Assembly (NCBI GenBank): GCA_026400835.1
Contig: JAPLOA010000078.1
Coordinates: forward strand, 25,205-89,204
Source: Planctomycetales bacterium
Lineage (GTDB): Bacteria > Planctomycetota > Planctomycetia > Planctomycetales > Planctomycetaceae
Length of the DNA stretch: 64,000 nucleotides
Direction of reading: 5' to 3'
Position 1 is the stretch's first letter. Each line of letters starts with the position of its first letter. The notes under the pieces were generated by a model. The model was not told the origin of the DNA, searched no databases, and saw nothing but the letters and a program-made list of their open reading frames with translations. Positions 1 through 8,319 of the stretch are shown piece after piece. Made by a program: the position numbers and the translations under genes.

Positions 1-1182
1 TTCTGCGAACTCCTTCAGAATCGGATAGCTCAGATCGACAGGTTCCGCTTTGCCTCCGCAAGCCGCTTCCAGCTTGGCTCGGAAATCCGTCAGACGCTTC
101 ACGGCACCCGCGGAATCAAGCAGACCCTTTTTCGTGAAGTTCATGTTGGCTCGATAGTGCGACTTGATCAGTTCCAGTCGCAACACGGCCGGATGCACCT
201 GAGTTCCAGTCGCGCGGCCTTCGAGCACATCGCGGACAGTCCAGAAGTTGCCTTTGCTCTTGGACATCTTTTCGCCTTCAACCATCAGGAAGCGGGCATG
301 CATCCAGATGTTGGCGAACTTGTCTTTGCCAGTGGCTCCGCAGGTCTGAGCAATCTCGCATTCATGATGCGGGAAGATCAAATCTTCGCCGCCCGTGTGA
401 ATGTCGATCACGTCACGGCCCAGACGTTTGCGAGCCATGCACGAGCATTCAATATGCCAGCCAGGGTAACCCATGCCCCACGGTGATTTCCACTTCATGA
501 TGTGAGAATGATCGGGCTTCCACAACATAAAGTCGGCGGGATGTTTTTTGTTCGACTGATTTTCATCGCTGATGCGACCACCAGCTCCGGTGAGGAGACG
601 ATCCAGAGTATTCCCGCTCAACTTGCCATAGGCCGGGAAACTTTCGACGCTGTAATAGACAACTCGATCCGGACCAACATACGCATGTCCGTTCTTCAGC
701 AGTTGAGTAATCATCTCCTGCATGACGTCAATGTTCTCGGTCGCGCGCAGGATGTTGTCGGGTTCTGAGGCAACCTTGACGCCGAGCAGCTTTGCGTCAT
801 CCAGGAACGCGTTCATGTAATACTCGGCGATCTGATACGGATCGTCGGGATTCTGAACAGCGCCTTCCGGCACCTTTCCGGACTTCTTGTCTTCTTTGAC
901 TCGCGCGGCGGCCGCCTGCATTTTGTCCTGACCGCCACCGTCGGCGTTCGCGTCATCCGTCATGTGACCGACGTCGGTGATGTTCATCACGTGATGAACT
1001 TTGTGGCCGAAGAATTCCAGAGTTCTTCGGATCACATCTGCGAACAGGAACGAACGAAAATTTCCGATGTGAGCAAAGTCGTAGACCGTTGGCCCGCAGC
1101 TATACATTCGCACGCAGTCGGTATCAGCCGGCTGGAAGGTTTCGGTGGCGTTCGTGAGCGTGTTGTAGAACTTGATTTCCAT
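1..1182 (-). CDS. cysS: cysteinyl-tRNA synthetase, 3' part outside the window
   Basis: Charges tRNA-Cys with cysteine in the cytoplasm, a class I aminoacyl-tRNA synthetase. Reading down the minus strand from ATG at 1182 the protein starts MEIKFYNT and shows the N-terminal Cys motif SCGPTVYD, the HIGH-class motif AHIGN, then HIECSCMA and [13 protein letters not shown], which carry the expected zinc ligands (Cys, Cys, His, Glu), and the KMSKS loop ([10 protein letters not shown]). The frame stays open for 394 codons to the window edge, so the C-terminal tRNA-binding part is missing only because of the cut. The coding strand is minus; open frames on the plus strand here are shadows. The 5' flank is a long repeat-filled gap, so it is probably transcribed alone or with whatever lies left of the window. 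Confidence 0.96.
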   Translation of the reverse strand, partial: MEIKFYNTLTNATETFQPADTDCVRMYSCGPTVYDFAHIGNFRSFLFADVIRRTLEFFGHKVHHVMNITDVGHMTDDANADGGGQDKMQAAAARVKEDKKSGKVPEGAVQNPDDPYQIAEYYMNAFLDDAKLLGVKVASEPDNILRATENIDVMQEMITQLLKNGHAYVGPDRVVYYSVESFPAYGKLSGNTLDRLLTGAGGRISDENQSNKKHPADFMLWKPDHSHIMKWKSPWGMGYPGWHIECSCMARKRLGRDVIDIHTGGEDLIFPHHECEIAQTCGATGKDKFANIWMHARFLMVEGEKMSKSKGNFWTVRDVLEGRATGTQVHPAVLRLELIKSHYRANMNFTKKGLLDSAGAVKRLTDFRAKLEAACGGKAEPVDLSYPILKEFAE

Positions 1183-1454
1183 GGGGATTCGGTCTCATAC
1201 GGGCACAAAATACTGATTCAGCCGCGCGAGGATAGTAAAACTGCGCGTTTGAGTGCAGCCCGGTTTTCTGAAACCGCTCCAGGTTTCTCAGCGACACTAC
1301 GAATGCCCGTTTTTCTTGGGCAATTTCGGCAGCTGGGACGCACTTGTCGGGTTGTTAATGTGATTCGTAGCGTCGACTTCAGCCGCCACTGCGGCTCGGA
1401 TTCTCTGAAGAACAGTCCCGAAATAACATCCTGTTTTTACTGCGGCTAAAAATC

Positions 1455-1622
1455 ACAACCCGAAACGTCAGTGAGGGATTTCTCCGCAAGGCACCGATCC
1501 CTCGCTTACGCGTTGTTAAGTTGCGCGTTTGTGGTCATCCCAACCCGAAACGTAAGTGAGGGATTGTGCTTTTGCGTTTTGCGCAGGGTTGCCGTAAATC
1601 CCTCGCTGACGCTTCGGGTTGT
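1455..1622. repeat. cluster of short interspersed repeats (CCCTCGC...CGGGTT type)
   Basis: A motif of about 23 bases reading ACCCGAAACGT(A/C)AGTGAGGGAT occurs at about 1457-1479 and 1543-1564, and an inverted copy (ATCCCTCGCTGACGCTTCGGGTT) at about 1597-1619. A shorter inverted part-copy lies at 1496-1513. The copies differ by one or two bases, as in a dispersed genomic repeat family rather than a tandem array. They fill the gap upstream of cysS. No protein frame with coding character overlaps them. Confidence 0.7.
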
Positions 1623-1703
1623 GATAAATCCCAGTGTTTCTCCGCAAGTGAACAACCTGCGGCGGATGTTCAGCTTTCCAGTGACGCTTCGCGTGAGATT
1701 TTA

Positions 1704-1778
1704 TCCGTGAAATCTGTGAAATCTGTGGTCAAAAATACAAGAGCATCTTTACCACGGATAACACAGACTACACGGATG
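1704..1778. repeat. imperfect inverted repeat (ATCCGTG...CACGGAT)
   Basis: The left arm at 1704-1731 (ATCCGTGAAATCTGTGAAAT...) and the right arm at 1751-1778 (ACCACGGATAACACAGACTA...) are near reverse complements separated by about 20 bases. Each arm is itself built from a degenerate 9-10 base unit (CTGTG/CACAG core). Similar ACCACGGATAACAC repeats are common in environmental bacterial genomes; the role is unknown. It could form a long hairpin in RNA or single-stranded DNA. Confidence 0.6.
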
Positions 1779-1892
1779 AATCAGAGAGGTCACAAAAGGT
1801 GCTCATTGCCGAGAAGAGGGCATGCGTGGACGTCTCCGCACCTTCCCGGAAAGGCAACCGGAACATCGAACATATCGCTGTCCAGTCAGGAA

Positions 1893-1914
1893 TGCTGGCT
1901 AAAGCCAGCACTAC
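1893..1914 (-). repeat. REP-like hairpin led by GTAG
   Basis: TGCTGGC-TAAA-GCCAGCA is a perfect hairpin at 1893-1910, directly followed by CTAC (1911-1914). On the minus strand this reads GTAG immediately 5' of a hairpin, the layout of REP elements mobilised by RAYT transposases. Two more elements with the same layout but different stems lie at 5997-6021 and 6140-6160. No RAYT gene is in the window. Confidence 0.6.
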
Positions 1915-1986
1915 AGGATCGATGCCGACTAAACCAACGGACCTCCTGCGACCCTGCTGGGCTGGCATGAGTTGCCGGCCGGATAT

Positions 1987-2214
1987 TCAGCCCTTCGATT
2001 CGCCTTCACGGTCGATGCGGCAAATGCGAGCCGCTGTGGAGATGCGAATCAGCAGGATCCCGGCGCGAAGAACTCCCATGGCGGCGAACAGGACCACAGA
2101 AGCTTCGACAATTTTCGGCTCTGTCGTGTTCATCGCGAAGTTCATTCCGACGCGCAGCACGATCAGCGAAATCGCAACGAGCGCCCACCCCATCACTTCT
2201 CGTATCCAAAACAT
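1987..2214 (-). CDS. small membrane protein, unknown function
   Basis: A 75-residue protein starting MFWIREVMGW with two hydrophobic segments at about residues 7-27 and 40-58 and a short charged tail. No family was recognised. It lies 36 bases downstream of the 279-residue membrane protein, on the same strand, and is plausibly the last gene of the MoxR/DUF58 operon. The competing frame on the same strand (2006-2209) is rich in Arg/His and lacks membrane segments, so this frame is preferred. Existence is likely but unproven. Confidence 0.55.
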   Translation of the reverse strand: MFWIREVMGWALVAISLIVLRVGMNFAMNTTEPKIVEASVVLFAAMGVLRAGILLIRISTAARICRIDREGESKG

Positions 2215-2250
2215 CAGACGGCTCCTACACTCCGGACTGTCGGTGTCATA

Positions 2251-3090
2251 TCAATTTCCCTCTTTGCGTGATTTGGCCTTGGCGGCTGCCAGTCTTTGCT
2301 GCCGCACTTTCAGTCGCTTACGCACAATCATACGCAAGTCGGCATAATGCAACTTCAGGAACGCTGACCGAAGATACATCCGAGCTTGTGCGGTTGTCAT
2401 TTGTCGCCACGAAACTTCTGACACAGCAATCCAGACTGCAAACAAACAGACGATTAACATCGCACCAGCCATGAGACTGGGATCAACGTCGATGAAATCT
2501 CTGAGGCCGGCTGTCACTTCACGATTGGTTGGCAACATCCCTATCACCACACGAGCAATCACGACGCAGCCAAACAACAAGGTGATGCCGCGTAATACCG
2601 ATGAAAAAATGCGGGCGGCCGGAATGCTGAACTCTTTCGGGGATTCCGCAGGGGCTTCGCTGGAATTAAGGAATTCTCGAACAACCTGCAGTAAAGAACT
2701 GCGAGCAATCTGTTGCAACAACTCTCTCTGCCTTGCGACAAACATCAGCACGGCCATAACAACAAGCACAAACAAGACGCCGCCCGACCCATTGAGGATC
2801 GCCATGTCGCGGCCTTCCCGCAACACAAGATCGCCCTGAACCAACATTAAAACCAGCACTCCGCCCCAGCGTTTCAGGGTGAGCATGACCAACGCAATAA
2901 TCAACAGCCGAATCGACCAGGGTGCTTCCGGGGCCAGCAACATCAACATCGCCGCGACAACAACAAAAACAGAAACCTGCAGCACAAGTCCCAAATGCAG
3001 TGACTCACCGGGTCGCTCGTAAACACGATCCGCGGGCAAGTTTTTGGGTTCACGCAGATCCGGAGTCATGTCGGAAAGCGGACGGCTCAT
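2251..3090 (-). CDS. multi-pass membrane protein of the MoxR/DUF58 operon
   Basis: A 279-residue protein. It has an N-terminal cytoplasmic stretch of about 30 residues, paired hydrophobic segments at about 33-75, one at about 100-120, one near 165-185 and one near 207-227, and a basic C-terminal tail (MIVRKRLKVRQQRLAAAKAK). The start ATG at 3090 overlaps the stop of the DUF58 gene by four bases (ATGA), which implies translational coupling. In related operons this position is often held by a DUF4129/transglutaminase-type membrane protein; those domains are not evident here, so the protein is left unnamed. A role with the MoxR-DUF58 pair in envelope protein assembly is inferred only from position. 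Confidence 0.8.
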   Translation of the reverse strand: MSRPLSDMTPDLREPKNLPADRVYERPGESLHLGLVLQVSVFVVVAAMLMLLAPEAPWSIRLLIIALVMLTLKRWGGVLVLMLVQGDLVLREGRDMAILNGSGGVLFVLVVMAVLMFVARQRELLQQIARSSLLQVVREFLNSSEAPAESPKEFSIPAARIFSSVLRGITLLFGCVVIARVVIGMLPTNREVTAGLRDFIDVDPSLMAGAMLIVCLFAVWIAVSEVSWRQMTTAQARMYLRSAFLKLHYADLRMIVRKRLKVRQQRLAAAKAKSRKEGN

Positions 3091-4796
3091 CGTCGACCTC
3101 CCGCCGCGCCGACTCGTCCTGTGCGAGCGATCTCCATTTCTGACAGCACCAACTGGATCGCGTTCTGCTCTCCGGCAAACGCGACGGTCGCTCCGGTTCG
3201 ACGCAACTCACGCTGCAGGCGAACTGAAAGGTCACGACTGCGAGTTTGCTCGGCTGCCAGCAAAAGGTCTTCGGCGTCACTCGATTTGATTTCAACTGAA
3301 GTTGCCGTGGGCCGTTTAAATGTCGGCGTCGGACAAACAAAGGCAATCCGATGATGCCGCGCGAGCACCATTTTAACAGCCGGCAACAGATGCGAAATAC
3401 TCGGTGCACATTCCAGCAAATCAGCAAGCACGACAAACACTTCGTTGTCTTTGGCCTGCAAAGCCGCAGTCGTTAACGCCCGGCTCAGCAGGTCCATTCG
3501 TGCAAGGCCGTCATGAAAACCTCGACCACGAATCGCCACAACCGGCGTCATCCACGACAGGCCCGTCTGACTTAGAAAGTGTTGAGTAAACGTGGCCATC
3601 AGAGCATCGTCATGCAACAACTGCACATGCTTCAGCGGCGACATGTTATAAAGCTCAGCCAATACGCCAGCCAACAGCGAACGGTCACGATGCCGTCGCG
3701 CGTTCCATGGCAGAATCGGAAACAACGTAAACGGAACCTGATTGACTTTCAGATCGAGGAGTTCCGGAAACTGCTCCGTCGCCACGCTGAGTGCAAACGT
3801 CACGAGAGTCGGCGAAAGTCTATCGGGCATCGGTGCAGGGTTCACACAGAAATCTGACATCGCTTCCAGCAGACGATGAAAACCCCGTTCACCAGCCTGC
3901 GGCGCGATTCGCTGCGGACCTCGTTCATCAAACAGAACCGCACCAACCGGATCGCCCACAGAAATCGCCGTCCGAGCCACACTCGCGCCAACATAGGTCA
4001 GTTGATCCAGCAATCGAAGTCCAAACCCACCCACTCTAGTGCCGATTGAGCCATCCAGAAACAACTGTAACCGCACGGGAACTTCTGACTCGTACTGTCG
4101 AGTCATCAGTTTGTCTCGACGAGCCGACACTTTCCATGCGATCGATTTCGGCGGATCTCCGTCGACGTATTCTCGCAGTTCCAGCAACTCTGATCCCATC
4201 CCCGATCGTTGCAGGCGATGAATCCCATGCTGCGGCAGCGAATTAATCCGCTTCACCAACGGCTGTGTCTCACCCACATCGGCATAGGCCGGGAGCACTC
4301 GAAAAACCTGCACGAGCGGGATGAAGCGTTCAAGCCGAAAGAAGCCCTGAGCATCCTGCAGCACGATGCGAAAACCGGGCAATCGCAAACGGCCCGCCCC
4401 ACGCACGCGAGCTGTGTAAGAGAACTCAAACGTGTCAAACCGTGCCTTCACATTCACTTCATTGCCGGCCTCCGCGACGTCCATGTTCTCCGGCACAACA
4501 TCACGAATCATTAGCGCCGGTCCAATGGTTCCGCGTGATGATTTGACTTCGATGGAAACTGTCACCAGTCGACCGGCCCACAACAAGCCTGTGGGTTCAT
4601 CACGACCATTCACGCGACGAATAAACTGCAACTGAGGAAGCTCAACCCAGACTCGCCATGTAAAGATCAACCATTCGACCAGCAGCCAGAGCAGGATCGA
4701 AAGCGACAGTAGCGCGAGACCGGTCTGACCTCGCAAAATGCCAAGGAACAGCCCAGCGATCGACGGCAAAGCCAGCCATCGCGCGATCACGGTCAT
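3087..4796 (-). CDS. DUF58 domain protein
   Basis: A 569-residue DUF58 protein, the usual partner of MoxR ATPases. Two hydrophobic segments near residues 8-50 anchor it. A beta-rich part follows, then the DUF58 signature region with GSELLELREYVDGDPPKSI followed by AWKVSARRDKLMTRQYESE, and a von Willebrand A-like C-terminal part (LFLDGSIGTR). The longer open frame reaches 4904, but ATG at 4796 overlaps the MoxR stop as ATGA and begins MTVIARWLAL just before the membrane segments, so 4796 is taken as the start. The 3' end overlaps the next gene in the same way. DUF58 proteins are thought to work with MoxR chaperone ATPases in metal insertion or complex assembly; the client here is unknown. Confidence 0.9.
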   Translation of the reverse strand: MTVIARWLALPSIAGLFLGILRGQTGLALLSLSILLWLLVEWLIFTWRVWVELPQLQFIRRVNGRDEPTGLLWAGRLVTVSIEVKSSRGTIGPALMIRDVVPENMDVAEAGNEVNVKARFDTFEFSYTARVRGAGRLRLPGFRIVLQDAQGFFRLERFIPLVQVFRVLPAYADVGETQPLVKRINSLPQHGIHRLQRSGMGSELLELREYVDGDPPKSIAWKVSARRDKLMTRQYESEVPVRLQLFLDGSIGTRVGGFGLRLLDQLTYVGASVARTAISVGDPVGAVLFDERGPQRIAPQAGERGFHRLLEAMSDFCVNPAPMPDRLSPTLVTFALSVATEQFPELLDLKVNQVPFTLFPILPWNARRHRDRSLLAGVLAELYNMSPLKHVQLLHDDALMATFTQHFLSQTGLSWMTPVVAIRGRGFHDGLARMDLLSRALTTAALQAKDNEVFVVLADLLECAPSISHLLPAVKMVLARHHRIAFVCPTPTFKRPTATSVEIKSSDAEDLLLAAEQTRSRDLSVRLQRELRRTGATVAFAGEQNAIQLVLSEMEIARTGRVGAAGGRR

Positions 4797-5773
4797 CGAC
4801 GACGTTCCTGAAGAACTGGAACAGTGCGGATCAACTGTTGAACCACAGATTCGATCGTGCGACCATCCATTTCCGCTTCGGGCCGCATGATTAATCGATG
4901 GCAAAGCACCGGATTGCAGACGGCCTGGATGTCTTCGTGAGTCAGGTAATTTCGGCCTGACAACAGAGCGTGTGAACGTCCGGCTTTCATCAGATTAATG
5001 GCGGCTCGCGGACTGCCACCCAGCACCAGATCCGGATGCTGACGACTCTGTCGCACCAGATCCACGATGTATTCCTGCAGCTCGCGTGATCCATAGACAC
5101 TATCAAGCTGTCGCTGAATGGCGACGATCTCGTCTGCGTTTGTTACGGCTCCAGGCTTGGCAATCGTGCGACTGTGCAGTTCCAGCATATCGACTTCCTG
5201 ATTGCGTTCGGGATAGCCCACATGAATGCGAAACAAAAAGCGGTCCAGCTGAGCTTCCGGCAGTCGGTACACGCCTTCCTGTTCGATCGGGTTCTGCGTC
5301 GCCAGAACCATAAACGGTTCCGGCAGTGGCAAAGTTTTCCCTTCGATCGTCACCTGGCGTTCCTGCATTGCTTCGAGAAGTGATGACTGTGTTCTTGCAG
5401 GCGCGCGATTCAATTCGTCGGCCAAAAGTAACTGACAGAATACCGGACCTTTCCGAAGCACAAAGTTACTTGTCTGACGATCCAGGACCTGCGTTCCAGT
5501 GACGTCCGATGGCAGCAGATCCGGCGTAAACTGCACTCGTTCGTAGTGAATTCCGAGCACAGTCGAAAACGTGCGACAGAGCGTCGTCTTCGCCGTCCCG
5601 GGTACTCCTTCCAGCAGCACATGTCCACCGGCAATCAGTGCCATCAGCAACTGATCTGTGACATGATTCATTCCGACAACGACCTGTTCAACAGCCTGCA
5701 ATGTTCGCTGACGCAGCTCATGCACGCGCTGAGCAAGCTGGTTGGAATTTGTCACAGTCACAGAGAAATCCAC
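4793..5773 (-). CDS. MoxR-family AAA+ ATPase
   Basis: A 326-residue AAA+ chaperone-like ATPase. The Walker A motif GVPGTAKT is at residues 56-63, Walker B LLLADE at 115-120, and the typical MoxR stretch ATQNPIEQEGVYRLPEAQLDR follows with its arginine finger. Length and motif order fit a complete MoxR protein. It is first in the operon MoxR-DUF58-membrane protein(-small membrane protein), all joined by four-base overlaps or short gaps. The start is a GTG at 5773 (MDFSVTVT); the next in-frame Met is at residue 35 and would trim the N-terminal helix before the Walker A motif. A promoter should lie in the repeat-rich gap to the right, but none was identified with confidence. Confidence 0.95.
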   Translation of the reverse strand: MDFSVTVTNSNQLAQRVHELRQRTLQAVEQVVVGMNHVTDQLLMALIAGGHVLLEGVPGTAKTTLCRTFSTVLGIHYERVQFTPDLLPSDVTGTQVLDRQTSNFVLRKGPVFCQLLLADELNRAPARTQSSLLEAMQERQVTIEGKTLPLPEPFMVLATQNPIEQEGVYRLPEAQLDRFLFRIHVGYPERNQEVDMLELHSRTIAKPGAVTNADEIVAIQRQLDSVYGSRELQEYIVDLVRQSRQHPDLVLGGSPRAAINLMKAGRSHALLSGRNYLTHEDIQAVCNPVLCHRLIMRPEAEMDGRTIESVVQQLIRTVPVLQERRR

Positions 5774-5996
5774 TCCGATTAGCAGCCCATGATTCCCGTT
5801 CTGCGATGAAGTCTAGCGTCGATCGCTCTGAAATGTGAGTCTCGGGGGCAGCACCCCCTTGAGGCACAATCATTTGTAGGTCATGCCTGCCGGGCAGGAG
5901 TTCGCGGCTTGTCGCGGCCTTTTGTGCACGAGGTTTGACAAATTCGGGTCCGGGTTTGGTGTGACGAAGGCGCGTTCAGTTCGCCTTGCGGCAAAA

Positions 5997-6021
5997 GTCC
6001 TTTCCGGCAGAAAGGACCTAC
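5997..6021 (-). repeat. REP-like hairpin led by GTAG
   Basis: GTCCTTTC-CGGCA-GAAAGGAC is a perfect 8-bp stem at 5997-6017, followed at once by CTAC (6018-6021). On the minus strand it reads GTAG directly before the hairpin, as in RAYT-associated REP elements. The stem differs from the other copies in this window, so conservation lies in the architecture. Confidence 0.6.
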
Positions 6022-6139
6022 TTCAAAAAGCATCCGTACTGACGAACCTGATCAGCAGTTCGACCACAAGCCCACCTCCCTTGGCGTTAAAATGCACAGC
6101 TTAAGCAAAACAGGGCAACCTGTAAGACAAGGCGAGAAG

Positions 6140-6160
6140 AGGCAAAGCAATTGCCTCTAC
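6140..6160 (-). repeat. REP-like hairpin led by GTAG
   Basis: AGGCAA-AGCAA-TTGCCT forms a 6-bp stem at 6140-6156 (7 bp if the neighbouring G-C pair is counted), followed by CTAC at 6157-6160. It is the third GTAG-plus-hairpin element in the window and lies about 120 bases from the second. Confidence 0.55.
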
Positions 6161-6472
6161 GAAGCATGATGTTCCAGAAGTTCCCTTCAGTGAAAGAACT
6201 GAAGCCAAACTGAAAATCACGGCTCCGAAATCCCCGAAATCGCCGAGATTATGACGGTTAGGAAGGTCAGGGTAAGCAGGGCTATTTGTAGGCCCGTTTT
6301 TGGAACCTTAAATTCTGCCCAGACTGTCTCTCCTAAAGCCTGAAAACCCTGCGATATCGGCTGTTAGAGGCCCCAAAATTAGAGGACGTTGACACTCTCC
6401 GGAGCGCCTTGTAGAGTCGTGGGAGTTCGTTTTTTCGCAGCCCGGATATTTTCTCAACGGCGGGTCTGACAG

Positions 6473-7189
6473 TTGGCCAGAAGTACTCATGCCAGTGACC
6501 GTTCGCGGTCCTGCGTCTGGAAGACTTTGACCATTTCAGTCTGCTTTGCGGCGTGTTCAGTGTTTCTGGTTCCGTTCCTGGCGTTCCTTCTGCTGACAGG
6601 CTTTCGAGTTCTTAAGGCAGATGATCGTCGGAACTGGATGGTGCCGGGAAGAGTTGTCCTGGGGCTTTCAAAGGATCGGAGTCAAGCCGATCGACCAGAA
6701 GCCTCTCGGACATTCAGTCAGGATCGCTGGATGGCCGGTGTTGCAGAATCGACCTGGGAGTATGTGGTTCTCCATCATTCGGCCAGTGAATCGGGCAGTG
6801 TTCAATCGATTCATGAGGAACATCGTCGTCGTAAAGATGCGATGGGAAACGCCTGGCTGGGAATTGGTTACCACTTTGTGATCGGAAATGGACAGGGAAT
6901 GAAAGATGGGGCTGTGGAGCCCACTTTTCGCTGGGACGAGCAACTCCACGGAGCTCATTCTGGTGACCCCCTGTTTAATGCTCGTGGAATTGGTATTTGC
7001 CTGATCGGGAATTTCGAGAAGACTCCACCGTCGAAGGCTCAACTGACTGCGGTTAAGGAGCTGGTCAAAACTCTGGCAGGTCGGCATCAGATCGTTCGGG
7101 GAAAAATTATTGGACATGCTTCGGTGAAGGCCACGGCTTGTCCCGGGAAACGCTTTCCTCTGCAAGATGTCAGAGCAGTGGTTCCCTGA
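6473..7189 (+). CDS. N-acetylmuramoyl-L-alanine amidase-like protein (PGRP/Amidase_2 fold), membrane-anchored
   Basis: A 238-residue protein with an N-terminal hydrophobic anchor at about residues 22-47 and an Amidase_2/PGRP domain from about 95 onward. The first zinc histidine is in YVVLHHSASES, and the second His and third ligand position are in GHASVKATACPGKRFP, where the Cys matches that of zinc-dependent PGRP amidases. Such enzymes cut the bond between muramic acid and L-Ala in peptidoglycan; the anchor puts this one outside the cytoplasmic membrane. An in-frame stop lies two codons before the TTG at 6473, so translation must begin at this TTG or at a later non-ATG codon. A peptidoglycan-modifying role is inferred. 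Confidence 0.85.
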   Translation: MARSTHASDRSRSCVWKTLTISVCFAACSVFLVPFLAFLLLTGFRVLKADDRRNWMVPGRVVLGLSKDRSQADRPEASRTFSQDRWMAGVAESTWEYVVLHHSASESGSVQSIHEEHRRRKDAMGNAWLGIGYHFVIGNGQGMKDGAVEPTFRWDEQLHGAHSGDPLFNARGIGICLIGNFEKTPPSKAQLTAVKELVKTLAGRHQIVRGKIIGHASVKATACPGKRFPLQDVRAVVP

Positions 7190-7213
7190 AGGTTCAGAGC
7201 TTTACAGATCATT

Positions 7214-7241
7214 GATTTGAGATTTGAGATTTGAGATCTCA
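7214..7241. repeat. GATTTGA heptamer tandem repeat
   Basis: Three perfect copies of GATTTGA (7214-7234) are followed by a diverged copy GATCTCA that makes the end palindromic (TTTGAGATCTCAAA). It lies just after the amidase stop. It may act as a weak hairpin; function unknown. Confidence 0.7.
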
Positions 7242-7338
7242 AACAAGTGCAATAAGAAGACGTTGAGGCAAGGACTGCTCTCGACCGTGATTTTGGCGTT
7301 CTCCTCAACACACAATGTTCTTCATGGAAGTTATCTCA

Positions 7339-8145
7339 ATGTTTAATCGTGTTCGAAGCCTGTCGTTCTCATCCGGTGAGCTGGACTCTCTGATCCCGGA
7401 TATGGACGTCGAAATGCTGCCAACGGAACTTCGCGAACTGTATCAGTCGTGGAGCCAGTCGCCCGATTCACTCGCGAAGTTCTCCAACAGCGTTGCCGAA
7501 TCAGACTGGCCGGTTTCGATTTACGTTCCCGAGCGATACGAGGAGCGATATGCGTATCCGCTGGTGATCTGGTTCCACAGCGATGCGAACGACGAAGATC
7601 AGCTCGAACAGTTTATGGGAGCTGTCAGCTCACAGAACTACATTGGGCTGGCACTGCGTGGCAATACCGAGCACAAATCTGCCGGAGGTTACTGCTGGGA
7701 CCCATCATCCCTGCTGTTCGGATCCGTGCCCTTGCAGGATCTGCTTTACGTGACAACCTGTCGGCTGCGAAGAGCGTTTCATATTCACAGCGAGCGGATC
7801 TTTGTGGCCGGTGCCGGCCATGGAGCTGACGTCGCTCTGCAGACGATGATTCAACGCCCCGAATGGTTTGCCGGTGCAATACTTCTGGATCCCGCCTGCA
7901 AGTCAGACAGTCTGAAGTCTGATCGACTGACAGGACTTCGCGGCAAGCCGATGATGATGTCTGTCTCTCGCAGTTGCTCTCACGAATGCATGGGACGCAG
8001 CGTCGAGTCTGTCCGATTGCTGCGATCGGCCGGGGCCAGTGTCGATGTGGAGGTGACTGAACTTCCTGTTGATCCAACCAGCAACGAAGCTCGCATGATC
8101 GACCACTGGATCATGGGCTGTATCAATCGCGAAGCTCTCGTGTAG
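7339..8145 (+). CDS. alpha/beta-hydrolase-fold protein lacking the serine nucleophile
   Basis: A 268-residue protein resembling predicted esterases of the phospholipase/carboxylesterase group: the strand YPLVIWFHSDANDEDQ, then the nucleophile-elbow region RIFVAGAGHGADVALQ, then AGAILLDPA. In active members the elbow reads G-x-S-x-G; here it is G-A-G-H-G, with His in place of the nucleophilic Ser. Hydrolysis by the usual mechanism is therefore unlikely, and a binding or pseudoenzyme role is inferred. ATG codons at 7315 and 7324 are possible starts, but only the one at 7339 has a Shine-Dalgarno-like GGAAG (7326-7330) at good spacing. No signal peptide is visible, so it is probably cytoplasmic. 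Confidence 0.8.
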   Translation: MFNRVRSLSFSSGELDSLIPDMDVEMLPTELRELYQSWSQSPDSLAKFSNSVAESDWPVSIYVPERYEERYAYPLVIWFHSDANDEDQLEQFMGAVSSQNYIGLALRGNTEHKSAGGYCWDPSSLLFGSVPLQDLLYVTTCRLRRAFHIHSERIFVAGAGHGADVALQTMIQRPEWFAGAILLDPACKSDSLKSDRLTGLRGKPMMMSVSRSCSHECMGRSVESVRLLRSAGASVDVEVTELPVDPTSNEARMIDHWIMGCINREALV

Positions 8146-8264
8146 AGCTGCTTTTCCAGTGATGGAGTGGCACAAAGCGAAGCTCAAGCAGAGTCGGGCG
8201 AAGTCCTGATTGGATGACGTTTGCAAGAGTGTTGAGTGACGCCTGAATAAATCCACGCCGATTG

Positions 8265-8319
8265 AACAGGAGGTAACAGAGGGAAACGCGCAAATGGCTT
8301 TTCTCTGCTTACTCCTGTT
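8265..8319. terminator. imperfect long hairpin between convergent genes
   Basis: AACAGGAGGTAACAGAGGGAAA (8265-8286, given here in parts: AACAGGAGG, TAACAGAG, GGAAA) pairs with TTTTCTCTGCTTACTCCTGTT near 8299-8319 with a few mismatches. It sits between the convergent hydrolase-fold gene (ends 8145) and the small membrane protein gene (ends 8318), where a bidirectional terminator is expected. The right arm overlaps the stop codon of the latter. There is no strong T run, so the call is tentative. Confidence 0.45.

Larger units (their letters stand above)
5774..6472. other. long intergenic region carrying hairpin repeats
   Basis: About 700 bases separate the divergent MoxR and amidase genes. No frame here has coding character. 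It holds several hairpins: GGGGG-CAGCA-CCCCC at 5844-5858; GTAG followed by CCTGCC-G-GGCAGG at 5876-5898; and two CTAC-ended REP-like hairpins listed separately. Promoters for both flanking genes must lie here or at its edges. Confidence 0.6.

Noticed and set aside
157..1449. Plus-strand frames opposite cysS
   Set aside because: They mirror the clear synthetase frame, lack family motifs and have no ribosome sites.
1455..1622. CRISPR array
   Set aside because: Copies are few, in both orientations, with unequal spacers and mismatches, and no cas gene is near.
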